A DNA stretch of 64,000 nt from Pipra filicauda (lineage: Eukaryota > Chordata > Aves > Passeriformes > Pipridae), in contig NW_024105087.1 in NCBI RefSeq assembly GCF_003945595.2, positions 2,175,001 through 2,239,000 of the forward strand, read 5' to 3'. Under the pieces are notes generated by a model. It had not been told where the DNA came from and did no database searches. It was given only the letters and a program-made list of their open reading frames with translations. Position 1 is the first letter of the stretch. Each line of letters starts with the position of its first letter. Position numbers and translations under genes: made by a program. Positions 1 through 12,500 of this stretch are shown here, piece by piece.

Positions 1-1184
1 CTATTCATGTAACTTTTCAATCTTATAAAAAGCCCTCAAACCTCCCTGTAGACTCACACAAAATCCAACCATTTAGGTAAAGAACGTCAAAGAAGGGAGA
101 AGTCCTTATGCAGTAATTTAACCAAACATTTCCTTACTTTGTGGGGAAGAATGGTGAACAGAGAGTAACAGAGTTTCTGGTTTACAGGTATAAGTCAAAA
201 ATATGCAAGGATCTCTATAATGGAGCAAGCCTATGGTTTCTGTGTCCCAAATGCCACTTATCCTTGGATTGTGACCTGTTCCTGCACTCTGCCTCTTTGC
301 AGGCCCAGCCCTGTTAAGCTGTATCCCAGTCTGGAGATACATAACCTTTTAGGAAGCAGAACTTGCACATTTAGTGAAGTCAGGTGCTCTAGTTTCTTTC
401 GTCTTTCTCATGCATTTTGCTTTTGATGTTGGCAGAGAAAATTTGTGGCAAACTAAGTTTTTGTATTATACCATAAGAGTAAGGTGCATACTTAGTTGGT
501 GGTTTAATAAGTGAGCTGTAGAATAAATGGAGAGAAGACTTACAAGGACTGGTAAAATGGAATATTAGTTTAGAGGTACCTTTTTGTTTATTTGGAGACC
601 TCAGACTGAAAAATGTGCTGCTGCCTTGAAAAGAGCTGTACGTTTTTTTACATAAGCACTAGATAAGTTCTTTTTTGGTATATAAGGCCATGTCAGTGTT
701 TTGTAAGGCTGGAGAGATGATCAGTGACTATGACTATTACAGCTATTGTGCTTTTTAATGTTTTTGCTATCAAAGTAGTCTTTCAGTCCTGATCACGGAA
801 ATTCCAGTAGTGATAGTCAATTGGACAGTGGGGCCAGTCTTCAGGTACAGAATAGAACCTGTAAAGAGGTTCTGAGGAAGGAAATCTTATTATATTTGAA
901 TAGATTCTGAGTTCTCCAAATTTTAATGACATTTGGCTTTGAGGAGTTGAATTGAAAAATCTTCATAAGTTAAATTATTTCTGAGTAATTCTAAATTAAA
1001 AGTTAGAAATGGTTAAAACTGTAACAGATGAGCAGGAAAAGAAATATTTTTAATTGATTCTCTCTCTCCTTTCCAGAACTAATTGGAGAACTTTGTGCTG
1101 CTTCCGTACTTCACTATCCCAGAAAAGATCTCTGAAGAGGTACTGTTGCTGATGTCTTATCATCTTTTGTTGTAGTTACTGTCT

Positions 1185-1209
1185 TTATTTTTTTTTTTAA
1201 TTTTTTTTA
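1185..1209. repeat. Oligo-T low-complexity tract
   Basis: Two T runs separated by AA, followed by G-rich sequence. It could be a simple-sequence tract or the antisense of an A-rich tail. No retrocopy can be seen next to it. Confidence 0.6.
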
Positions 1210-3255
1210 GGGGGAGGGTTTGGGTTTTTTTTGTTACAAGAAGTGGATAAAAATGAAGAGTCGAGCTAAATTTGCAGAAGAGAGAAGTTAATATGGGGCT
1301 CGAGAGTATGCCTCAGAACTACATCTTTAGGTGGTGTTGGGCTAGAGAATCTGCTGAGTAAAGAATGCAGGTTTCTTCAGACTCAGTCAATTGCTATTGT
1401 GACTTCACAGAGACATTTTGATTTCCAGAGAATTGATAATAAATGTAAACGTGATGTTCCACCTTGTATGGTAGGACAGCATGTGGTAGACTGGTTTCCA
1501 AAGGCACTTGGTTGATCAAAAAGAACTTGACTGGCAGTCTTTACACATTGCTTGAGAATTAGATTCTAAGATGCCTACATGTCCCTGGCTATGCTAAATA
1601 AGCAGTTTATGGTTAACAATGTCTCCTTCCTTTAACAAAATGCTTAGTAAGTCTTCTACATGGAGATTTAAAGTAGCTACAGGATTCATTGGGGGGGATT
1701 TCTCTATCAATATGATATGCTATCCTAACTTCTGATACTGTGTGCAGAGTGGTAAAAGTAAGATTACTTTAAATATTTGTTGAACTGATCTGTAGATCTC
1801 AAGTTCACACTTCTTCAAACTTTAACTTATTAGAATATTTAGCTAAACAGAAGTGTTGACTTCAAAAAATTGGAGAAAAACTGCAGTATGTCTATATTGG
1901 GGTTTTGAAAGGAAGATTATTCTGTACCTCTGAAAGTTGTTTCTGAACAACTTAAATTTAGATCTTTCATGTTATGTCTTGAACTTGGTATTTCTTTTTG
2001 AAGGCTACTCTGCATATCCCTATGGCATAGGTAGAAACAACCTATATATTTTCAAATGGAAACAACTGTATACATCTGTCAATAGTGATGATTTTCGCCA
2101 TCTCAAACCACTCTTAGCAAAGCTTCAGGATTTCTGTTTCGAAAAGTTAAAATACAGGGGCTCAGAGCTGCTACTAAATTCTCTCACAGATTTATTTTTG
2201 CTTTCAGAGTACCTTTGCTTTGACTTTTCCTCCATTTGTCAGCCATATCTATTATATCTGATATTGTATGTCTCTCATGCTGTACATTTTCTAGTTGTGT
2301 GTCTTGTTGCTAACACTATTCTATCTCAGATGTACCTGTGATGTGGTACCTATTCTGTTGTGACATTTTCCTGCAGTACTGGTTTTTGTCCTATATTTTC
2401 TTCTCCATAGATACAGGTATCTTTAGACTGACATCCCCTCCCCTCAAAATATCACGTTTACAACCTGGTACTTGTTTGGAACTGTTGTTTATGCTAGAAG
2501 AGAGTTGGGGACCAATGACTGTAGATTACTATGCCTCAGCACCTGGAAGCTAAAGAGAAAAGTAGATTCATTCCCCTGTTGAGATAACAGGCAGGACACA
2601 GAGATTCCTAAATCCTGTGGTACAACCAAAGAAAAATGGCAGAATTTTGAAGGCCTAGAGCTCCCCCAAACACAAACCACTAGAGAGCAGACAGCATTCT
2701 GGAGCACGTTCCTTCAACTGACAGTTCAGTGCTCAAATCTGTGTTGGTACATGTTATCCATGTTACACACAGAAGGAGAGAGTTTCGATTGTTCCTTTGG
2801 AAGTTACAGCTTTTTTTAGATGTAAATGTATTTCTTCACTTATTGCAAGACATATCCCATAAATGATGAAAGGCAGGCAGGTTTTTAGCAGTGAAAGAGA
2901 AACTTATCTTACCTGTTAATTTTATAGTCTTGGAAAGGAACCATTTGATCCAGCTGACCTGCACCGTATTTAATATTCACCAGCAATTTTTTTTTGAAAT
3001 GCAGTATTTTCATGCTGCTTTTCTTTCTTCAGCAGGTTCGGATATTTGCAGCTGACCCCATAGTTTTGTCTTTTTTCTTAGCCTTTAACATTTGCAGTTA
3101 TAAGTCAAGCTGATATTTTTATTTCCCAAGGGACTACTAGAGCTAATACCATTTTGGGATTGATCTGCAACTTTGCAGAAGGTAGCATTGCTGTGATGTC
3201 ATTGTTGTACTTTTCTGCAGTGGCTACAGAGTTTTCTCATCTCTGCTTCCCCTTA

Positions 3256-3295
3256 AAAAAACAAGCAAACAAAAAACCCCCCCAAAAACCCAAAA
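3256..3295. repeat. A-rich tract interrupted by C
   Basis: Runs of A broken by single C or G and by a seven-C run. It is the reverse-strand counterpart of the G-interrupted oligo-T tracts at 22655-22709, 26346-26426 and 32694-32741. Confidence 0.6.
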
Positions 3296-4814
3296 TGCTG
3301 AGAACAGTTTTCTTGGAAGAACAGTTAAGAGAAACCTCTTCGTTTAAAATATTAGTTGTTTAAATATACTAGATTAGTAAAGCCTTTTGTAACTGTTAAT
3401 AAATCGATTTTATGTATATTAGGAAAACCATGAGAAGTCAGGAGGTCTGTGGGTGATGTTCAGGACTATTGTTAACATTATGACAGACACAGAATGCTTT
3501 GCAACAGCTCCAGGGGTTGTGGTGGTGTCCATAGCACCCTTCTATAGATGATGAAAACAAGATTGAGTAGTTTAGTCTGAAACCTTTAAGTATCAAGCCT
3601 GTCTGTCCCATAAATAGTCAGGGGCTCCCCATTCCCTGATCCTCTCTTCAGGGAGTTGGCCAAATTCCAGGGTCTTTGCCTTTAAAACTATAGCTATACC
3701 ATCCTAGCAAAACTTCTAACAATGGTGCTCAGCAGATTCCCGTGACAATCCAAGAGTGTGTCCTATCTATTATAGTTTTTCCTCATAATCAACCTATATC
3801 TGCCCTGCTGTCAAGGTAGTGGTTTGTTTCTTGTTTTGTTGTCACTACACTATATCTTTTACACGTAACTGTGTACAAAAGCTCTTTGATTTTCCTGTTC
3901 AATTTTTTTATTAGTGGTCCTTGTGAAATTAAATCATCTTTGTGTGGATGTGAATAAGAATGATTTTCTGTGAACAGCAATGCAAGGAGAAAGGGAAATA
4001 AAATTACAGTCTCCCCAAAATTTGCTTTTGCTTTCATCCTACATGTTCTGTGCCTTCCCATTATCTTCCTTCCAAACATATTTTGAGAAGCAATACCTTT
4101 GATGACAGCACTGCAAGGTTATTCATTGCTCTTTAATAACTGGTAGGAATGCACTAGAGAACACAGATAGAGTGAGTCTAATCTGGGTTAAAATAATAGT
4201 TTGGAGGTAGAACAGTGTGGTGAATTTATAAAGAATTGCAGGTTAATTTCCCAGAAATATCCAAGAAAAATAAGGCCCTTCTTGCTGCATCTGCTCTTAA
4301 TAAAATCCTCCTTGGATTAAACACTACTCCCTTAATATTATCATTTTCAAGAATCAGATCAAGAACTCTAGGGTCATTTTGATGAAGAAGTCATCTTTTC
4401 AATGATTAGAATTAAGAGGTTTCTCACAGAGTCCCCTGCTGCTCGAGTAGTCATTGTTTCTGTAACGAGAGGTTACCCTGCAGTGATGGTATCAAACTTT
4501 TCTGCTTCCTATGGTGCCTTCAGAGGTCAGCTGCAATGAGAATACAGACATCTGGTTGACAGAACAAAAGGGAAACTGCAATCTTACAAATCATCACGGA
4601 AGAGGTAAAAATTGATGGCTTAAGAAAATACGATTTCTTTTTTGTTCAGATAGGAGGATAAGTGAGCAGGTGATATTTCTGAACATCCTTGGGAAAAGAG
4701 AGACGTAAAGGCTCTGTAGAATTTACAGTCATAGGAAGCAGTGCCCGTTTTGGCTGGATTGCCACAATGTGAAGGTTGAAGGGGAACTTTCTTTCTGCAT
4801 TCCCATTTTGAAAA

Positions 4815-4864
4815 ATTATTTTCACCTCTGCTGTAATTCTAAGATGATTTTAGGTGAAAATAAT
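4815..4864. repeat. Perfect 13-bp inverted repeat (hairpin)
   Basis: The left arm ATTATTTTCACCT at 4815-4827 is the exact reverse complement of AGGTGAAAATAAT at 4852-4864, with a 24-nt loop. Pairing does not extend outward or inward. The stem is AT-rich with a CACCT core. No TA or other target duplication is obvious, so it need not be a transposon end. Confidence 0.75.
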
Positions 4865-5740
4865 CCACAAAGCTTTAAATTCAGGGTCAGTGATGTTGAC
4901 TAAAGCCTTATTTTCAAATACAGTAAGTCCATATTCAGGAAGAAAATGGTTATGCCATACATCTAAATAATTTGATAATTTTTATCTTGACTCCTTTGCT
5001 TCCCTCCAATTTGCCTCCTACCACCTATTTATCATGGAACCTGCTGTCATAGGAAATATTACATTTTATTTTTTACATAATTATAGATTTCTTCTCTGTA
5101 TATATTTTCTTTCCCTGCAGAAATCATCTACATTGTTGTTATTATTATTTATTGCAATAAACATTACCATGTATTTGACAAAACAAAATCAGCGTAATCT
5201 AAAATACATTACTACAGAGTAATATTTCATTATATTCTCTGCAACAGAGAATGTTTTAAAGATACAAAAAGAATTTATTTGGAAACATCACACAGAATAC
5301 TTCAGGCTTATAATAAACAATATTTAAACCTTTAAAAATTAAGCTGATGCTGAAAACCTAACAAATTAAAAGTATTTCTAGGTGATTAGTCAATATGTGT
5401 GCAGTAATTTGAAATGAAGTGTTCTATCCTTGCTTAATTATGAGTGTCCTTGGAATTATTAGATGCAGACTGAAGAAATATGGAAACATATAGATGTTCA
5501 TTTTAATTTCTGATGCCCCTCTTACCCTTCTGAGTCGTCCTTCCCCCCATTCCTCTTATAAAGCGTATTTTCAAGAAAGCCAGAAAATTCTGGATCACCA
5601 CCCCTTCTCCAGCAGATGAGGATTCATTTAGTACATGGTCTGTCTGTATATGATACTTTTTCTCTCTGATGCAGTTTATCTTCTCTGTTGCACTGGAATT
5701 TAGGAATCCTTCTATTTTTCACAGTTTCAATTAATTCAAA

Positions 5741-6035
5741 GCTGGAAAATAATCTAGACTGGCTTTCTGCATAACATCTGAGGAAATCTTGCATGATGCT
5801 GGAACTTTTGAAACATATTTTTTAGATAAACATCAAATCTTGATTTAAAGATTCCAGGTTATGGAAAGTCTAACATATGACTTTTATCTTTCAACAGGTA
5901 CCTTCAATGTAAACAAGTATACTTCATTCTCATTCTACCTGTTGGGTTTTGCTACACTTCTCAGTCTGATTAAAAAGCCAGTCACTACTTGAAATCTTTT
6001 CATGTAGGCACATACAGACTATGATTTGTTGCACA
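5741..6035 (-). mobile_element. Old CR1-like LINE, 3' UTR-type fragment
   Basis: Read on the plus strand, the block follows the antisense 3' UTR text of an ancient sauropsid CR1 subfamily. Landmarks in order are AATCTAGACTGGC with CTGCATAACATCTG (about 5751-5780), AAATCTTGATTTAAAGATTCCAG (about 5836-5858), CTCAGTCTGATTAAAAAGCC (about 5961-5980) and TTTCATGTAGGCACATACAG (about 5999-6018). Divergence is heavy, with several small gaps, so the copy is old. The element therefore lies on the minus strand. The match is from memory of the consensus, and boundaries are good to about 20 bp. It is probably the 3' part of the copy continued at 6755-7440. Confidence 0.6.
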
Positions 6036-6754
6036 AAACTTCTGATATTACAGAAGATTTTCTCTCTTACTGTAAATAAGTAAATGAGAAGTTGGTAGTT
6101 GACACACAGGGTTTACTGAATCTTTGTTTGTTGGGAGTCACACAGTAAGTGTTATTGGTTTGCAAGCAAATAAGCCATTCAATTTTTATTGATTTCCTTA
6201 GAGATATTGTCTGTATTTGGTGAGATGGTTCTAAAGGAATCATCCTTTCAATTTTCTCAGTATCTTTTATTTCCAATGCTGTCGTTTAAAAAACAACACA
6301 ACAGATCCAAAAATACACCCCTCCATCCTCTGAACCCCACATTTAATGACACCATATACTGTTTCATCCCCTTTCCAAATCTGAATTTATCTTAGTCCTT
6401 CTTTGACTGGCTACTCCAGATTCCTTTGTCCCTTCTTTATGAAGGAGGGGTGAAAGAAAACATATTCCTCACAGTGTTTTCAGATGGTGACTGAACTTGT
6501 TTCTTTACTGTCTGGTTTGAACATGGTTGGTGATAAGGCAACATTTTCTCCTTAACTCTGGCATTAGCTGTTTTCCTGATTTCTGGGAAACTAACACTGC
6601 TAATTGCTCATTTTAAGAGCAATTATACCCTTTATATCGAGTAGAGTTCACAGGAAGCAAGGGAAAACACCTTCTACATCTAGAGAATTTAACTATTTAA
6701 CAGCTTTTATTTGTCATCTATCTTTATGAATTCTGTATACATAACATATACATT
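6036..6754. other. Unrecognised sequence between two CR1-like blocks
   Basis: About 700 bp that does not resemble CR1. The flanking blocks should be little more than 100 bp apart in an intact element. The segment is AT-rich, with short open frames on both strands (62-69 codons) that look like chance. It may be a later insertion into the LINE, or the two flanks may be different copies. I saw no terminal repeats or target-site duplication. Confidence 0.4.
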
Positions 6755-7440
6755 TTCCTCTAAACAGCTGAGACTTTAAGATTATTTCCTTCCCTACTTT
6801 CTGCTGGTTTAGTCTAGCTTCTCTCAACATGATCAAGTAGTTTTCTAGTATTCTCTTGATTAAACTGAGCATATTGACCTTATCTGGCCTTAAGACGTAT
6901 TTTTCTGTTGTCAAAATATGCTTTAGTTGACTTCTGAATATTTTCAATTTTTTTTTAATATATTTTAAAAAATTCAAATTCCAGACCAAACAGTGTTCCA
7001 GCACTGGTGACATCAGTTTTTGAATTTGGAAATATTGAAAATCATCTACTTATTTTCAATATCCCTTTACTTTTCCAAGGATCAGATTAGTTTTCATTTA
7101 GCCACGGCTTTGCACTGGGAATTCCCAGACAGTTCCTTATCCACCTACAGTTTCAGAATCACTTTTTCCAGTGCCCCATCCTATAACTTGCATTCCCTCT
7201 GCTTAGATTAATGACTTTGCATCTGTCCTTATTTAAATTTATCTTGTTCAAATGAAGCCACCAAACCAATGAAGACAGGTCATTCTATAGAACATTTGCC
7301 TTATTACTTGCCACTCCATCAATTTTTGCATGCTCTTCAAGTTTTACCAGCAATCGCTTTGTATTTTCTTCCAGATCATTGAAAACGATACTTAGTACTT
7401 AAGGCTTCAATACTGGCTCATACATATTCAAAATACTGTT
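6755..7440 (-). mobile_element. Old CR1-like LINE, reverse transcriptase C-terminus and start of 3' UTR
   Basis: Plus-strand text follows the antisense of the same ancient CR1 subfamily. Landmarks are TTCCAGACCAAACAGTGTTC (about 6979-6998), CCAAGGATCAGATTAG (7075-7090), TTTGCACTGGGAATTC (7109-7124), TCAGAATCACTTTTTCCAG (about 7153-7171) and GTATTTTCTTCCAGATCATTG (about 7361-7381). Translating the minus strand gives NKDRCKVINL at 7233-7204, a match to the conserved C-terminal reverse-transcriptase segment of CR1 ORF2. Upstream comes FNDLEEN near 7380, in place of the usual FNDL-type motif. A stop codon and a degenerate catalytic box show it is dead. The left limit is uncertain (6755-6880). Confidence 0.65.
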
Positions 7441-8044
7441 ATTAGAGAGGCATTCCTATAGACTCCTATATAGCTGAAGAGGAATGTAAAATATGTTTAT
7501 AACAGCTGTGAATAATAACAAATTTATCATTTTAAAAACAAACCTTAAACATTCAAATACTATTTCAGCCATTGTATATAATACTATCCACCCCTCACTC
7601 CAAGAAATCAGCAAGAATATGGTAGCTCAGAATGTGGAAATAAGCCAAATGCTTTACAGTCATGTAAGTGCAGTATATTAACTAATTTTCCTCTCTCAAG
7701 AAAAAACTCTAAAGCTTGCAGCCAGAGTGCTCAAGGTACAATCCTCCATTTCCATAAAATCAATTAAACTTTTGAGGAAGATAAGAAAGCCACATTTCCC
7801 AATTCTTTTTTCTAATAGTAGGATATAAGCTCCAAAATATTATTTAAATTTTAAAACAGCAGTTTATTCTAAGCTTGCAGAAGATTGGTGCATTATAATG
7901 TCTCTGCTGGACTGTGAAGGACGAAATTTGAAACTAGAAAATGGTGTCAGGTGTTCTGGTTGTGGGGATGGTGGCACCTTTGTCTCCTTGTTGGTCTGTT
8001 CCTATTGAAGCAGATCCAAAATAGAGTAAGCTGATCTAAGGCAG

Positions 8045-8235
8045 AGATGCTGCGGTCCCTTCTCCTTCCCACCGCCCAGAGCTGTGTGCTTTGTGTCCAC
8101 GTCAGTGTTCACCTGGATCTGTGTCGCGCAGGCTCGGGGAGTTAAACCAGCTCAAAATTATGCGTGTGGCGATGATGAAGAGAAGGCAGGAACCTGGCCA
8201 GCTGAGCTGCGCTGTAGGAGTGTGACAGTATGGTC
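8045..8235. other. CpG-enriched patch
   Basis: Nine CpG dinucleotides fall between about 8053 and 8211, against very few in neighbouring kilobases, and GC content is visibly higher than in the flanks. A plus-strand open frame of 81 codons (8084-8329) overlaps it but shows no known domain. It may be a small regulatory CpG cluster, an unrecognised exon or a younger insertion. Confidence 0.4.
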
Positions 8236-9019
8236 TGAGCTGAGGAAGGTCAGCATCAAGTATAAATTGGATTTAGTGGCCTGTGCAAAATTTTTTAGGT
8301 CTGTTGTGCCTCTCTATTTTGTAAGCTAGAGTCACATGATTTTCCAATTCTTTGAGTGGCAGGATCTTAAAAAATGTTTGGGTTTATCTATCTCTGTTTT
8401 CTTCTGGAGTTAATGGGACTTGTCTTCCTGCTAATGATGGGAGAGGAAGGAGTTATTTACTCAACTGCAACATTTCCTTATGGAGCTAGTGCTCACGAAT
8501 AAGTTCAAATGTATAAGCAGCTGTAAGAAGAAGAGATAAATCATTCTTTATCAAATTGCTCATTGGTTTTTCATGCAGGCACCACTTTGGTGATAATTTT
8601 TTATCTGTAATCAACAAAACAAAGTTATGTGAGTAAACATAGAAATGAGGGAGAGAAGCATGATATAGCAGGTGTTTACAAGGTGAAGTGACATGCATTC
8701 ACAGATAATTTTTTCTACAGGTAGATGATTAGAAATTAAATAGATGACATTGTTTTCCATAGAAACATATACTGTAAAGAGTGATTCAATCAGATTAAAT
8801 AATTTATGGATGCTATGGCCCACATAATTACCTATTTATACATAATACCTCAAGCTGCAAACAAGTTTCCCTTCAATAATTTCCACTCATCCATCTCTTT
8901 AGAAATCTAAATTCATTGGCTCTGCAGACATAAACATTTGCTTAATTTCTGTAAATACACCTCGAGTCACTTCTAGTCAACTTTTAGTCTCAACATTTTA
9001 CTGAAACTCCTCTTAGCTA

Positions 9020-9560
9020 GCCAAATCTTGGAATTGCTTGGAATGTCTTTCACTTTTTTCTCCTCCTTTATTTTCTTCATTCCACTGGCACTTTCAATTC
9101 AATTTTTCCTTTCAAAATATTAGCCTTCACAGAGTTTGCTGAAACATTCTTCTGTTTTTCTGCCCTACCCCTCTGCTTAGTTCTACAGCATCTCTTTCAG
9201 TGCCTTGTTCTTCACACTGAGAGTGCCAGGGCTTTCTATCTGTCCCTAAAGGGCATTCCCTCTGCACTTCATCCACTGCCATTTTATATCGATGACTTAT
9301 TTCTGACCCATCTTCTGTAACTATCAATCTTGGTTCTCATCACCCACTTTGGTGGTATTCCTGTCTCCAGCTTTCCTGTCCCCAGGTTGTGTATCTCTCC
9401 AGATTGTCCATATTGTCTATCATACCCTTTCAGTTCTTTAACCGTCTCTTTCCTTCTTGGTAAATTACATTGTTTCTGTTCATTATCTTTGAGTTTCTTC
9501 CACAGCTCTACTTTTGTCCTATGTGTTTTTACCTCTACTACATCACTGGTGCTCTCTAAG
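9020..9560. other. Pyrimidine-rich region on the plus strand
   Basis: About 540 bp with strong C+T bias on the plus strand and many CTT/TCC runs. Strand-asymmetric composition of this kind is typical of decayed repeat or intronic sequence. I cannot assign a family. The short minus open frame 9127-9327 is polar and charged because it reads the purine-rich strand. Confidence 0.35.
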
Positions 9561-12500
9561 CCTCTTTAATGAAAACAAATTTGATAAGTGCTGTATTTGT
9601 TTCTCTCCTGTGCCTGACAAGATCATATGCTTCTTGAGACGAGCTACATAGGAAACTTCTCCCTTTTGCACATCCCTTCTAAAGCTGGTGTCAAATTAAA
9701 TGTCTCACAAAAATAATTAGTTCACAGTGTTTAGGGTTGAGGATAGCTGCATTTTCTTCCTTTCCCCTCTTATTTCATATTGTTTTTCTTTGATTGTAAG
9801 TTCTTTGAATTTGGGATTGCATCTGTACACAAGTTTGGAAAGCGACTAGCACAGGATACAGAAAATACTTTTAGAATATATTCTCTTGACTTATGAAGAA
9901 CAAAACCCATCATAGTATTTAAATATTTAAAGTATTACTACTTGCTGTGTTTAGCACGTACAGCCAAGTAACTGCAAGCTGACTTCTCCAGAGAGTGTAG
10001 TGTTATGGCAATTTATATTAAAATACTTGAAAACTCACATGATTCTCCCGATTTACACAATTCTACAGATTTGACATCAGTAAGCCAAAAAGCTCCTAAA
10101 GTGTAAATATCACTCAGCAGAAGACAATGTTGTTTCTGACCATTGAAAAGATTTTCAGCTGGGCACCAAGGAAGGGATTAAGGAAGGAATGTGGCCCCTT
10201 CAAAGGGATGAAGTCAACGGGAGAATGAACAGGCTCTCTCACTGCATCTTGAACAACAGAGTGTTGGTGGGAGAGGAAATCACAAGATTTGAGGAGCCTA
10301 CGACAAAACCCAGTTAAGGATAAAGCTCTGGAGGAAGGTCTCAGACGAGCTTGGTTATAAAAGATCCATAGGATATTTTCTCCTACTGATAAGAGTAATT
10401 GAGGCCTTGTGAATGCACCCCTCTTTTGTGGTATAACAGCCTGCAGCAAAACCAGGCTCAGAGTTTAGATGGAAGAAGGACTCTCTAAAATACTGTGCAA
10501 ATACTACAGTAATTCACCTCTGTTGAACTACCTATAGATAATGGGTGTAAAATGATTGTCAATTAAACTTTTCTTCATTAAAGCTCTGGTAATTTTACCT
10601 ACATGAGCATTACAAAATGCACCAATACAGTGGTCCTTGTTGGAATAGGGACCTACACTGTATGTTCTCTAGATAAGACAGGGGTTTCTGTACTTCATAT
10701 CTGTTAGCTACTGATCGTGCCACAGGTGTGATAGAACACTAAACAGCATTAACATATTTAAAATATAATTACAACTATTTGACGACATTCATCCATAGCA
10801 TAATGGGGCAGCTGTATTATTAGATAGTCCTTAGGAAATTGAATTACTCTAATAAATGGAAATGACTGTTATTTAAATGGAAGACTATTTGCATAAACCA
10901 GGCCAATGCTAAGTGACCAGCTGCTAAATAGGTGTAAAATCTAATCTCAAAGTTCTGGGTAAGAGATGGATGAGTTCTTGCCAAAGACTTTCATATTTGG
11001 GCTCTTAGCCTATAAATAAAAATTTTGTAACAGAAGAAGCTTCAAAATCTGAACATTGCAGCTGAATTTATTAATTTTCCTTTTTCATAAATTTTCTTTA
11101 CAAACAAGCTAATGATTGTCATTCAACAAAATCAACAATTTCTCCGAAGTGGAAATAAAAAGAATAAAAAGTTGATGCAGTTTCTTTTCATAAGGCCACT
11201 GTTGGACTTGTGGCATTTCTGAGATAGCTGTTTCATTATCTTATTCGATATCAGAAGATTGGAGACAACTCACTGTAAAAGAAATAATTAAAAACCATAA
11301 TCACCTTAATAATATATATATTTACTTTATCAACAGAAATGGAACAGGTCCTTTTCTTCCCAGAAATTTTTTGTACCTTGTTGCAGCTGGGACTCAACTC
11401 AGACTCTTCTCTTTTAGAAAATAATGCCAACCCTTGGGACAGCAAAGGTTTTGGAAAGGTCAGTCATAAGAGTTCTTCAGCAAGATTTTTGGTTAGAAAA
11501 AATATTGAACAAGTTACCTGAAAGACCACTTTCTTTAACGGTCAGCCCTGAATTCCCTGAGAAACCTGCACTAGTTCATTTAGTTAGCTAAGTCTGTGCA
11601 CAATGAAGATATCTGATATTTGCCGTCTTACTGGGTGGTTAAGTAGTTCTCTCTGGGAATAAGAGACATTTAGAGTGTTTCTGGAGAGACAGTGCCTAAG
11701 GCAAATTTGTTTCTACAAAGAGAATCCCTAAACAACAGAGAAAAGGGAAGAACAGGATTGCTGAACAACAAAAAAAAAAGGGGAAAAAATTCTGAAATGT
11801 TTATTTTCATGAACTCATACTTTCTTCCAGTTTTGGTACCCTATTCCTTGAGTTAGAAATACAGCAGTAGCTTAAATTATCCCTTTTTTTGTGTCTTTAT
11901 TCTCATACTGGTAAAAATGCAAAATGGACAATATTAGCTCTATTCTGCCTCAGTTAAAATTACAGTTTTCTAGGAGATAATGGCCCAAGACACTTTCAGA
12001 GATTGTACTTTCTCCCCTAAAGAAAGCTTTCTGAAACCCTGAATTATACTTGCCAAACTGAAGAGAGTTATTGGGTTGCATCTCTTAAAATTTTCTTAAT
12101 TTGAGAGCCCTTTCTTCTGTAATACAAGTGTAAGATAGCTACAGAAAGGGCAGTATGAGCATAACCATATTAGCACACTGTGGTTAATTTTCATGCTTAT
12201 CGTGAAATCCCTGTTTCCACATGGTGGAATAGGCTTGAGCTGCTACTAAAGTGAACTCAGAAAAAGTTCAGTGACTTCTAAAAAAATAAGACCTCCTGAG
12301 TGTGTTCGCTCACCTAACTGAATATTTCAGGAGACCCAATGCAATTATTCATCAGAGCAGGACTGGCACAGAATATGTGAGTAGTCTCCTTTTCTTTGCT
12401 ATGTTTATAAAACTACCAAAATTCCATTAAATAAAATTTTCCCTAAAATAATCAGTTTCATAACTTCCCATAACCTTCAGCACTAACCTTTTTAGATACT

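Larger units (their letters stand above)
1..5740. other. Unrecognised non-coding sequence
   Basis: I see no gene or interspersed repeat I can name. The longest open frame (1937-2341, plus, 134 codons) is dominated by Leu, Phe, Tyr, Cys and Ser, as expected of chance translation of T-rich DNA. It shows no motif and no convincing splice context. The block holds short homopolymer runs, an A/C-rich tract near 3256-3295 and a perfect hairpin at 4815-4864, listed separately. Confidence 0.6.

Noticed and set aside
1937..2341. The longest open frame in the window (134 codons, plus)
   Set aside because: Its composition is Leu/Phe/Tyr/Cys-rich as expected from T-rich DNA, with no motif and no splice context.
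8168..8240. GATGATGA followed by CTGA motifs, resembling a C/D-box snoRNA
   Set aside because: No terminal stem brings the boxes together, and internal C'/D' boxes are missing.
10114..10449. 111-codon open frame on the minus strand in slightly GC-richer sequence
   Set aside because: The composition is plausible, but there are no good splice signals and no motif, so evidence for a gene is insufficient.
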